Shown: positions 49,609 through 60,030 of the stretch, in pieces
Layout: each line of letters opens with the position of its first letter
Numbering within the stretch: position 1 is the first letter of the stretch
Assembly (NCBI GenBank): GCA_013350335.1
Contig: CM023540.1
Span: forward strand, 22,175,175-22,239,174
Length of the DNA stretch: 64,000 nucleotides
Direction: 5' to 3'
From: Chimonanthus salicifolius
Lineage: Eukaryota; Streptophyta; Magnoliopsida; Laurales; Calycanthaceae
Made by a program: the position numbers and the translations under genes
The notes under the pieces: generated by a model
The model's input: the letters and a program-made list of their open reading frames with translations, nothing else
The model's database searches: none
Told to the model about the DNA's origin: nothing

Positions 49609-49800
49609 AGGGTTGGAGTGATGGCTAGGAATCCTGCCTCAGGAAATTATAATACTGGGTTCGATTCTCACTCTACCCCAAAGGGCCACTCCCTATAGAG
49701 TTACCCGGTGTGTGTGGATAGGGAGACTTTCACATGCCTCGAGGATTACTCGGATGCTGTAAGAGGCCTAGACAGCTTGGTCATTAAAAAATGATTTTTT
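49609..49800 (+). repeat. tRNA-derived SINE (best preserved copy of the family)
   Basis: A-box region GGTTGGAGTGATGGCTAGGA, B-box GGGTTCGATTCTCAC. The body has AGAGTTACCCGGTGTGTGTG, GGGAGACTTTCACATGCCTC and GAGGCCTAGACAGCTTGGTC, with an A-rich tail. It is duplicated at 63865-64000 by the segmental duplication. Other family members are at 8068, 34612 and 39965. Confidence 0.78.
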
Positions 49801-50573
49801 TAGAAACGAGGTATCATTTTACACAAATAAATATCAGATATTAAGGCTGCCTAAATAGAACTTGATTGTGCACCTTATCACCTCTCATATATGAATGTGT
49901 TGATGCTTATGCAGGAGAAGCCTTTTGGTGACCTCCAGTATAAGTATCTGTTCTCGAAGGTAACAGACGTATAATCAAGAAAATCACTTGAATGGTGTAT
50001 TAACTTGTACACCATACATGCTCACAACTTTAGGCCTTCATTTGGTAGCTCGGAATTGCTTAATGGAACCAGAATTCTATGGAGCTACAGGCTTCCACGA
50101 AGGAATTCTGGGCTATCAACCAGGCTTTAGTGAATATAAAAGATGGCATTGAAGTCATAAATGTTTCTTCATTCGAGGGTTCATGTGAAATGATTTTGCT
50201 CATCTATATGATGGATCGTATTGGATGGATTATGCAAACAGAATTACCCACATTGCAAGATGCAAGCTTCCTAATTCTTGGCCCTTCCTCAATTGAGTGT
50301 TGACCATGTTTTCTTCTCTGAAGTTATTAAGAGTGTAGAAGTAGGGAGGGTTAACGTTTTTATTGGGGGCGGTGCCCTTGTACTACAGCCACCAAGTGGT
50401 GGGTTTCTCATTCTCACTTGTTGACAAGTTGTATGGATACTATATATCCTTTTTCATGGTTCATTTCATCTTTCTTTTTTCATAGTCTTCCTTTTTTATC
50501 TGAATATTCTACAGAAAATGTTCTGTTTGCTATTTCCTATATAGAAACTCTCACAAGTTTCATTTCACTGCAG

Positions 50574-51020
50574 CTGTTCTGAACAAAGCACTCTTATAAG
50601 ATGGATGGTGAAAATGTAATCCATAGTGGTGGATGCCACTGCAGGCATGTTAGGTGGGAAGTTGAAGCACCAACAAGCATAGTTGTATGGAAGTGCGATT
50701 GCTCCAACTGTTCTATGAGGGCTAACATCCATTTCGTAGTCCCAAGTACAAAGTTTAAATTGATGGGAGATTCTGAACAGTTCCTCACCACCTACACATT
50801 TGGTACACACACAGCAAAGCACACCTTTTGCAAGGTCTGCGGCATTACATCATTTTATGTGCCGCGGTCTAACCCAGATGGTGTTGCCGTGACATACATG
50901 TGTGTCGACCCCGGAACACTTGAGCATGTTGAGATGAGGCATTTTGATGGGAAGAACTGGGAGAAGTCCTATTACCAGACATCCATTGCATCATTCTCTA
51001 AATCAGGTGATGAAATGTGA
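50574..51020 (+). CDS. GFA / CENP-V-fold zinc-binding protein (CDS from 50601)
   Basis: The 139-aa coding region runs from ATG 50601 to 51020. The exon begins at 50574 after a clear acceptor (TTTCACTGCAG), so the leader is spliced. The protein is a glutathione-dependent formaldehyde-activating enzyme (GFA)/CENP-V family member like Arabidopsis At5g16940. It shows the zinc ligands SGGCHCRHVRW (CxC), WKCDCSNCSMR (CxCxxC) and FCKVCGITSFY (CxxC), plus HFVVPSTKFKL, YTFGTHTAKH and RSNPDGVAVTYMCVDPGTL. The length is normal and no key cysteine is missing. The small-molecule substrate in plants is not established, and the formaldehyde link comes from bacterial Gfa. The GFA gene is divergent from the PPR gene, and its presumed leader and leader intron are within the segmental duplication. 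A second copy may follow beyond 64000. Confidence 0.92.
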
Positions 51021-52182
51021 AGTTAATAACTCAAGTTTATCCATCAAAGTATGACTCCTAATGCACACTATCAGCCTAATTCCTGTACTTAGTAATGTCT
51101 GAGTCTTTAATTATCTTAATATAAAAGTAGAAGTTTGCGAGATTCAGCATTTAGTCTTTTGTTTGTTACATTGTCTGTTGGTTGGTCTAATAGTTGGATT
51201 TATTCATAACTTTTTTTTGAAAATTTGTATTCTTTCAAAAATGGTAGGTCAATGTCCACAAATGCAGTCATGGGTAGTAATCAGGGGTCGAAAAATCGGC
51301 CTGGCATGCACTTCAGGTCCATTTCTTTTGGGCCTGGGTAATGGTTGGATGATGGGGGACAATGGGCTAAACATGTATGGAATTGTCTGAATGAAGTTTT
51401 TAAAGCCCAAAACCCAACTGAGTAACTCGGTCGAGTTTCAACTTAAGATCATTCATTTCAAATAGTATGTCCGAGTTTTTTCAAGTTTTATGATTCAATG
51501 GCTTATACATCTGCATTAATTTGATCCTTTGCTATTTTAGCAAGATTCATTAATGTCTTAATGAGAACAAAAGTGGGACACTAATGGGCAGACTCTTAAA
51601 TGCCTAAGCCCAACTGGTTACATCTGGGCCTGAAATTAGGCCCAGACTACTCCTACAAACATCAATCAGCAGTTTAACCTGGGATGCAAGTCAAGTTGTA
51701 ATAGACAAGGAATAGAAAGATCATTCCATTTCTTAGATGCCAAGCAATCAGGTTTGAATTGAAGATGGGCCTATAGTAAAATCTCTAACCAGAAATAACT
51801 GAGTCAGAGTGACTCAATTTTAATTTAAATAAAATGTATCAGTGGGTCCCCTGTTGGATCTAACTTAGCATTGTTCAATTTAGGTTGTGTGCGCAGGACG
51901 TGGAATTGTCATGGACCCAGCTGTTAGCTTACCCATTTAACCCAACCCAAGATGGGTTTTTAGTATTAATAAAATATCAATATTTACTATATGTAAAATA
52001 CGTATAAAGTAATAATATAAGGTAGAATATGTCTAATCTATCTGTACAACATTATTAAGTGTAAGTAATGGAGGTTCAAGCCCAAGACCAGATGGATACA
52101 GACCTTTCACGTTTGGACCTCCAGTTGGAGCTGATTTTCAAATAGATCCTATTTTCAGGCAACCCTTTTGGGTACCGATTGA
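51021..52182. other. Downstream flank of the GFA gene
   Basis: 1.2 kb including the GFA 3' UTR. No further gene or bounded repeat is recognised. Confidence 0.5.
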
Positions 52183-52781
52183 ATTTTTTTTAACGACAGA
52201 AGGTGTTGAGGTGTCTCGTCCGACTAGTCCGTCAGGATCAGGGGTATAGATATCGGCCGATACGAAATTTATTGGCCGATATATATAGTTTTTTCAATGC
52301 CGATCTATGTCGGCCATACGAACTACTTCTCAACCGATATATCAGCGATATATATTGGTCCGATATCGGCTGATATGATTAATATCAGTCTGTTTTTTAA
52401 AAAAAAAAAAAATTCAAAACGGTGGTGGGCCCAGGTCGAAATATAGGTCGATATCAGACTAATATTGGCTCAGATATCGGCCGATATTTACGTTTTCAAA
52501 TTTCTTTTTGAAAAAATCAGTTTCCTTTTCGGTTTTTTTATATTTTTTAATTCAGAAAAAAATACCGATATTTAAAAAGAGAGAGAGAGATTTATCGGCC
52601 AGGCCAAATTTTTCACCCCTGGTCGAGAGCACGCCTCCCTACACACACATGTTGGGTTCAAGCAGTTGAACCTTACTCTGTACATATCTCATGAAGAGTG
52701 GCCCTTTATTAAAGTTACCAGGGTTTGAATCAAAGACTCCAGAGTGTTTTGTCTCAACTACTAAGCTAACTCTGTGGGGTT
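52183..52781 (-). repeat. SINE split by a hAT-like MITE
   Basis: A perfect 10-bp target duplication TACCGATTGA flanks it (52173-52182 and 52782-52791). On the minus strand the head begins near 52780 and the poly(A) tail is the T-run at 52183-52190. It is the same family as 14234-14437 (shared TACTCTGTACATATCTCATG and ACTAGTCC blocks). Bases 52239-52621 are a later insertion. Confidence 0.85.
52239..52621. mobile_element. hAT-like MITE of the GATATCGGCCGATAT type, nested in a SINE
   Basis: Termini CAGGGGTATAGA / CAGGGGTGAAAA (right end reverse complemented) each lead into GGCCGATA. Internal palindromic GATATCGGCCGATA and CGATATATAT motifs recur. Flanking 8-mers GTCAGGAT and GTCGAGAG agree at 5 of 8 positions, which is weak. 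The split SINE independently fixes the boundaries. Confidence 0.68.
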
Positions 52782-53532
52782 TACCGATTGATATCACTAA
52801 TTTCAAAGCTTCATCTCAACCACCAGTTCAATAAGAAATTTGGTTTTGAATTGGGTAGTTCAACCTACCTTGTTAAATAAAAATTAGTTTTTATATTTTC
52901 TATCATCATTATTATAAGTTAGAATCTCGTCAATGTAAGTCAATTTTACGAGTTATTCTTCTCCAATTCATGTTATATAATTTTTTATATTTTTATCAAA
53001 TTTAAATAATTTTCTATTCTCTTAAACCAACGAAAGTATTCGTGACATAAATTAGTGTGAACTTTATTACAGTCTTTGAATAGTGAAGAAATTGTCAAGT
53101 TTCCTAACTTTCTGCACCCTGAAATAAAGATTTGTTGGGTCGAAATAACTTATAAAACCAGGTCACTCTGACATTCAAATAAAATACTCGTGTCTAAAAA
53201 TAATTGATGATATGAATGCCATCTCAGAAACAGTCACTTCGAAGAAGAAAAGGGAATATATTTTTGCTGTTGCGCATGCCACACATTTCTATATTCTATT
53301 CTTCACATGTACTGAAGAATTAATTCTTCAGGTGCATCTACATGTAGTACCAAATAGTGATGGAATAATAAAGGCCTTTTTGGATATTTTTACACGAATA
53401 CATAAAATTACGCACGAGAGGAATCGAATCTAAAATATCTGATTTTTGTCTAATCTTAAAACTTTTGACCAATTGAATTATATCTATTTCTAAATAGATT
53501 TACCATTTTATTCATTTGTCTCACCTAAATAG

Positions 53533-53758
53533 TGATATATTAATAGAAGTAGTGATCCTCCCACATGCATTTTGTGTAAATCGAAAGGAATTTTACTGTA
53601 TTGTCCATTTTACCTTTTGAATTAGCTCACCGAAATATTCAAATAACTTAAATCAAAGGGTTTATCGAGCTGATTCGAAGGGTAAAATGGATAATAAAGT
53701 AAAATTCATATTAAGTTATACAAAATACACGTAGAAGGATCGTTGTCCTATTAATATC
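53533..53758. repeat. Long-hairpin MITE
   Basis: Two arms of about 100 bp are inverse to each other: left GATATATTAATAGAAGTAGT...TGTCCATTTTACC, right GGTAAAATGGATAATAAAGT...GTCCTATTAATATC. They are separated by only about 20 bp. A foldback of this sort can yield a near-perfect RNA hairpin. Target duplication not resolved. Confidence 0.65.
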
Positions 53759-54555
53759 TTTTAATATTAAAAACACCGGCATCTCTATCATTTCTCTTAT
53801 GTATTGATGCCAATGTTGAGTTAATAATAGAGGCACCACAATGTTAACATGGTTCGTGAGCAACAGTGGTCTAATGATCTTGAGTGTCCAATTGAAGGGC
53901 CTTCAATTAGATGGATTGTATTGTCACTTAGAAAAATAGTTATTAATTATCTTCGGGCATCCAATTTAGGACTACAAAATAGATATTTTTAGTGACTTCA
54001 TTTTAACCATCCATTGTACAACATCAGATCAGATAGTTAAAGGTTGACCAATTGATCTGATTTTTTATTTAATCTGTGACTAATCTACAATCCTTGTATA
54101 AATATAATAGAAGTCTTGAATTCCAATAATTGCCTTATCCCAAGATTAAAAGACTGGTCTCTTTAAAAAAGACCGATATTAATCATATCGACCGATATCG
54201 GACCGATATATTGATCATATCGACTGAGAAATAGTGTGTACGGCCGATATATTGTGGTGCCTTAAAAATCGATATATATCGGCAGATATCTTTAATGAAT
54301 CCTCTCCTGTGTGTAATCATCAAATGGGTTTCAATGTTTGGAGTCAGTAATCTCATTTAAACAGTGATTAGAGGAGGAAAAAGGGGTCTTATCAATTAAT
54401 CATTGTCATTCATTGAAAGTGAAATGCACCAATGCTATGAAAGTGATGTATACTCAACTTCCAAATATAGCCGTCTTTATCTTTAAAGTTTAAACCATGA
54501 CCAAGACTCCACCAATATCAATCTTGTTGCATGGGCAATCAGAGCCGTACATGTG
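53759..54555. other. Intergenic spacer before the solo LTR
   Basis: No gene. A GATATATCGG-type fragment at 54165-54300 (ATCGACCGATATCGGACCGA, CGGCCGATATATTG) belongs to the same MITE family as 52239. Confidence 0.5.
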
Positions 54556-56104
54556 GCTGTTGTCACGCCCTCGACCAGAAGAGTGGGTGCAGAATGTGAC
54601 TGAATTTTTTTTTTGAAAGACTAAACTAATTTAAATATTCTAATTGGGCCAGATCAACAGTTAAGCCCAAAAGTCACACATGATCCCATTATGTGGACTC
54701 AAACATATACCATAAGTCTACCTAACATAAACACACATAATTCCAAACATCGAATTATTATTTCAATTATCAGAATAACTACAGTAGCATGCTACTTTAA
54801 TACATCACATTTAAACAAACTAAGTACCACACGCGGTACTTTACAAAACAAATGGTTCCAAGAACCAAAAGGCAAAGACAAGGGTATTCCCCTCAATGGG
54901 AATCCCAAAGCAATGTTGCAGCTTATCCACTCTAAGCTTCAAATAGAGGGTTCTCCTCATCGAGTTCATCTCCTGAAAGGTGAGTGGGGTGAGCTAACTA
55001 GCCTAGTGAAAGAAATATAACAGTGCAGTTTATGTAAACATCAGGTTAGCAAATAATCAACAGTTGCAATACAATATCTCATGCTTGATAATAAATTCTC
55101 AACATCAAGTATAATATCATCATCATTCCCATAATTCATCATCCCTTCCAATACTGTTGTCATCCAAAGTAACGCCTACATACTATGCTGAGACCATTGT
55201 ATTAAGTCCCGACACGGTCAAAATACATCCTTTCAAGTACATTTTCGGCTCTCACATAGCCGATACTGACACTCCTCAAGTCAGCAACTGTCGACGCCCA
55301 TGGTCCAGTAGAAGTAAATCATCTCACACACATGGCTGATATTGGTTCAATAGTCAAGGGCATGTGGAAGAAGTATTACACATCTCATATGATCAACATC
55401 ATAGTATTCATAAGCATCATAAGCACTTCTTATAACAGTGCATCATATCCAAGCACATGGGTGGGTTCATCAAATCTGAAACTACTCATTGCTCAAGTCT
55501 CATCTCATAATAAAAACTTGTTTACACCTACTGTAAAGTTAAGTTCCCTCATCGTAAATGTGTGGTATCGCGGTCTCTGTTCAAATAAGCAAACAAGTGC
55601 ACAATCAATCATAAGTCAACATTCATAGCATCAAATGCACACACACAAGTAGTATTTCGAAATCATACTTGTTTTCCCAAAAATATCCAAGGTAAATGGA
55701 ATTGAGTCACTTACTTGGTTTCTAACCATTTTAAGTTACAATAATCCACAGTAGAGTAATAATAAGGTGCTCAGTCCAAAACTCATATTGCCTTCTAGGC
55801 ATGACCAGATTGACTTATTGAGTTAGGTCTAGATACTCAGGTCACTTCTCAGTTGTCTTCTGGATAGAGCCAGATCTGACATGTTGAGTAAGGCCTCGAG
55901 ATCACTCAGTGTCCGACAAATACAGCGTCGGCCTAGAAGTGAAGTCACTCAATGCCCGACCAATAGAGTCGGCCTGGAAGTGAATACAATAGTAGATACA
56001 CTATAGTAATAAGAGAAGATGGTTAGTACATATTTTTAATTTATCAAAGGGTATAACAATCATATGCATCATCATTCAATCAAACAAGATTATACACTTA
56101 AAAC

Positions 56105-57100
56105 TGGGTCCCTCGGAACATGCCTCGGAACCAGGTATTGTGGCTTCGGATCATCCGAACGACTGCCTACACTAGTCACTGACCTCGGACTGAGGGTCTG
56201 ATTTCGGATCGTAAGAAGATCGGGTCTCGGATCATCCGAACTCCTTCTGAACCGATAAACTCTGAAAAACTGGTCTCGGTGGGTTTGTGAGTCTCGGAAC
56301 ATGCCGAGTGAGGCTCGGATCGTCCGAGTAGGGTTCGGTCCTTCCGAACTCGGCTCGGAACATCCGGACGAGTCTAGCAAGCCTCGGACGCTTCTGGGCT
56401 TCGGGTGAAGCTCAAAACGTCCGAAGGATCCTCTCGGACCGTTCGAAGGGTGTGTGTAACGACCCGACCCAAATACAGGGCTTAGGGCATGACTCAGTAA
56501 GATATTGTCCGCTTTGGGCCTCGCACACAGCTCAAACCGTCACGGTTTTGCATTTGGGCCCGGGCCACGTAACGCGTCTCACTTGAGTTCATGGGGTGGC
56601 CACTTAAAACCCCTTTAATTTCAATCCTCCCAACCGATGTGGGACTTTTCACTTTTCCCACATCAGGTTGAGGGGGTGGGTATTACAATCACCCTCCCTA
56701 AAGACTCGAGCCGTCCCCGGCTCGACCCGGTCTAGCTCGACAACTGCAGGGAAGGAGGAAAGCCTACACAGTCCGAGTGTAGAACTCGGCTCTTGATGTC
56801 ATATTTGTAACGACCAGACTCGAATACAAGGCTTAGGGCATGACTCAGTAAGATATTATCCACTTTAGGCCTCACACACAGCTCAAACCCGCATGGTTTT
56901 GCATTTGGGCTCGGGCCCACATGGCCCGGTCTAAAACGCGTCTCACTTGAGTTCATGGGGGTGGCCACTTAAAATCCCTTTAATTTCAATCCTCCCAACC
57001 GATGTGGGACTTTTCACTTTTCCCACATCAGGTTGTGGGGGTGGGTACTACAGTGTGACCCTCGGACTGTCTGAAGATCGACTCTCGGACCGTCCGAGAG
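56105..57100. repeat. Cluster of TCGGA(N)TCCGA inverted motifs in the solo LTR
   Basis: Examples on either side of the nested TRIM are TTCGGATCATCCGAA, CTCGGATCATCCGAA, CTCGGATCGTCCGAG, TTCGGTCCTTCCGAA, CTCGGACCGTTCGAA and CTCGGACCGTCCGAG. They are irregularly spaced over about 360 bp left of 56455 and resume at 57058-57101. The purpose is unknown. Confidence 0.75.
56455..57052 (-). mobile_element. Complete TRIM retrotransposon nested in the solo LTR
   Basis: LTRs 56455-56687 and 56806-57052 (ends TGTAACGACC...TATTACA and TGTAACGACC...TACTACA) surround a 118-bp internal region. A perfect 5-bp duplication GTGTG flanks it (56450-56454 and 57053-57057). On the minus strand a polypurine tract TTTAGGGAGGGTGAT adjoins the low-coordinate LTR. 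ATATGACATCAAGAGCC lies where the primer-binding site should be, a variant of the usual TGGTATCAGAGC. No coding capacity. A solo LTR of the same family is at 36715. Confidence 0.92.
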
Positions 57101-58392
57101 CCGTCTTCCTCCACTATCTGCTACAGTGACGGGCAGACACGGCATGAGATACGAATCCTGAAACAGTGGGTTTCTCAGATTCGATTTTTACATCTAGCCG
57201 GTCCGATAGACTCCTCAGGGAGTCCTCTTTCCATGGGAGTGATTTTAAACTTTGAAACCCATTAAGCCAACGGATTTTAAAATCAAAACCTCACTGGTAC
57301 AAGAAATTCCATGGTTTTTCTTAAACTTCAAACTGATTTTGACACACTCAAAAGTAAGTCAAAATTAGTTTTTCTTGATTCTAAACCACTTAAAATTTGA
57401 AAAGGAACACAGTGGTTATCTTCACTCGAGTTCCTAGGTTCAAAATCTGGTCTTTAGAAAAACTTCCCTCTTAAGCTACGACAAGAAAAAGACTTTGAAA
57501 ATAACAGAGAGGGATCAGCTGATTTGGTTTCAACTGAGTCTGAGAGAGAAGAGAAGATTTTGTGGGAGTTTACTCAGCTGAAGAGGCTAGGATTTATAGC
57601 CATTTTCATCCGTAGATGGTGGCCATCTGGCCATTGCATGTGATTGCATGCAGCTGCTGCCGACGTCCGAACTAGTAACCGTACTATTTGGGCGTTGGTT
57701 GCAAGATCAACCCTTCAAAATTTTTCATTTTGCAAATAAGTCCTCTTTTGATAAAAACTTGATTTTTAACTAAAAACAACACTCTTAAAGCTTGAAAATT
57801 TTAATCCAACCTGACAGATAAGTTGGGTTTTAAAAACTTTAATCACCATAAAAATTTGGAGATTTAAAACTCACCAAAACCATAGATTTAATTAAAAACC
57901 ATAATTTTGCACTATTTATGTGATTTAACTTGTGCTAAATAAAACAATTTAAAGTCCTCATTTTTGAGGTTTGAAAAAATAAAATAGACCATACTAAAAT
58001 GGTCTAATATACTAAACGTTGTTTCAAAATTTATTTCATTTCTAAAACCATTTAAATATAATTATTACTCCCTTTTGGGGTTTTAACAGGCGGTTTTAAA
58101 TACTATTTTCTGAAAAAAAATTATTTTAAAATCAGAAATAGAAATCCTTGACTAAGGAGAATAATATCAATAAATAATAATCACATAACAATACAATTTA
58201 TAAAATAATAACAATGAGCAGTAAATTACCATTTTGCCCCTCCAACTGGACAAGCTGGATCACTGGGCTTTTGAACTCAGATTGGGCCACTAACTGGGCT
58301 TCTCACTAAGCCCTAACCGAAAACTTGGAGGTTAACTGGTCTAAGCAAGATTATTATGCTAAACTGTGCCTAATCTAGGTAAGAGTATTACA

Positions 58393-59083
58393 GCTGTTGA
58401 ATCTAGAGTCAAACCAATCATCTAATTGGCCTTTTTTCCTTGGATGGGCCATGGCAGAAAAGTTAACACAGAATTTGCTAGGTGTGTTTGAAGTCATTTC
58501 TACATTAAATGTATAGTAGATATCTAGATATAGAATATATTAAAGAGAGTGATGAGGGTATGTTGAAAGGTCTAACATTGAATATATAACCTACTAAAAA
58601 CACTTTAATTAAATTACTTAAAGTCATATTTTTAAAAGCAATAAAGTTTAAAGGTTAAAATTAATTTAAAAAGATAAATTTTGAAAACTTAAGAAATGCA
58701 GTTTAATTAATTTAATCGTGATGATTTTTTTTTTTTTAATTTACATGTGGAAAACTACGGAATATCTAGCGTAAAATCTCCACGGATGAGCCCACTATCC
58801 CTAGGCACACTAAGGTTAGGCCATGGTGATGATTTTTTGTGGGTCATTTGTTCAAAAATGATATTTCCATTGAAATTATCACCATCTTATTCTATAAACT
58901 CTTTGCTTAAGTATGCATCATTGTTATTTAAGTCATTTATCTCATTACTTACAAAGATTTACGATGAATGAGTCATTTATGTCACTTTTCAAATTTTGTT
59001 AAAGTTAATAAACTTATCATTAGATGGATTAAGTGAAATTATTTATTTAAGATTTTATAAAATTCATTACGCTCTTATTATTT
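58393..59083. other. Spacer between the solo LTR and duplication copy 2
   Basis: About 0.7 kb, AT-rich. A fragment at 58738-58830 (TACATGTGGAAAACTACGG, TAGCGTAAAATCTCC) matches the SINE tail family of 6821-6987. No gene. Confidence 0.5.
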
Positions 59084-59292
59084 AATCAAATTTTGGGAGT
59101 AGAATGTAAGGAATTTTGGGGTCAGAATAACGGACTAGAGAAGTTAGGGTTTTAGGCGCCATAAGAAATGTGGGAAAATGGCAGCGCCTTTCAAAGGGAT
59201 GACCCTTTTTTATAGCCGCATAACGGATCGCTAGGGTTTAATACTTTAGTGATTCAACGTTGTGAACCTAATTTTAAATATGACAAGTGGTA

Positions 59293-59301
59293 TTAAAAGA
59301 T
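59293..59301. other. Empty site for element A
   Basis: TTAAAAGAT occurs once here, between GGTA and ATCACATTAG. In copy 1 the same 9 bases are duplicated around element A. Confidence 0.9.
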
Positions 59302-60030
59302 ATCACATTAGTTTTATAAAATTAAATAAATATTATACTAAAATAAAATATATTTTCTTAAAAACATGACAGTAACCTAGATTTATTTAAATATATATTA
59401 TGTTTAATTTATGTGTGAATTAATCATTTAATAAATTAATTTTCGTTATCATTTGATACACATCTAAGTGTATCATATGAAAAAAATTTACAGAAATTTT
59501 ATCTCTATAAATTTTGATAATATCTACTTCACAAATTTTTGCATTATTTTGTCTGTTTTAATATCTAAGTATTAAATTGTAGTCGAAAATTTTCAAACTC
59601 ACAAAGTCTAACAAGAGACTTTATTTTTTTTTCATTTTTATGAATTTCATTTGTTTTTAAATGATAATATGACATACTTAGATGAATTATTTCAACTAAT
59701 CAAATTTAATATTAAATTTTTTTCATACCTTTCAATATTTTTAAATGATTTTTTTTAATATTTAAGTTAAATATATGAGACTTTTTAAATTGAGACTCGT
59801 TCGCAAGTCTTTAAATAAAATAGATAGTAAATTTAATTTAGTTTGATACATTTAGGAGAGATGATAATATGGTAAATTTATTTATTTATTATAATTTTGA
59901 ATTTTAAACTTTAAAAAATATAAAATATTGATTTTTAAATATTTAAAAGTGAATAATAGAATAATGACTGTGACAATGAAAAGTGCATTCCCTATTTATA
60001 TAATTTTCATTTACACTGAAGTTTTCAAAA

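Larger units (their letters stand above)
45634..49746. repeat. Segmental duplication, copy 1 (PPR-GFA intergenic region)
   Basis: Near-identical to 59084-64000 apart from small indels and two transposon insertions. Similarity starts at AATCAAATTTCGGGAGTAG (45634) and is still running where the window ends in copy 2. Differences include a roughly 16-bp block (CAGCGCCTTTCAAAGG) present only in copy 2 near 59198 and a roughly 30-bp block present only in copy 2 near 62603. Copy 1 alone carries element A; copy 2 alone carries element B. Confidence 0.93.
54561..58392. mobile_element. Giant solo LTR (about 3.2 kb plus a nested TRIM)
   Basis: It begins TGTCACGCCCTCGACC, ends AGAGTATTACA, and is flanked by a perfect 5-bp duplication GCTGT (54556-54560 and 58393-58397). 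No gag-pol coding, primer site or second LTR is present, so it is read as one LTR left by recombination. Removing the 598-bp TRIM and its 5-bp duplication gives about 3.23 kb. Long LTRs opening TGTCACGCCC are known in plant Ty3/Gypsy chromoviruses of the Tekay/Del type; that assignment is inferred. It contains tandem CGGCCTRGAAGTGAAGTCACTCA-type units (55900-55985) and a cluster of TCGGA-N-TCCGA inverted motifs. Confidence 0.82.

Noticed and set aside
49918..49971. A coding exon reading EKPFGDLQYKYLFSK between a CAG acceptor and a GTAACA donor
   Set aside because: It is short and open but matches no family I know, and the GFA protein is complete from 50601. It could at most be a non-coding leader exon.
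50079..50303. A 74-codon plus-strand ORF upstream of the GFA gene
   Set aside because: No recognisable domain, low-complexity context and a likely position inside the GFA leader intron.
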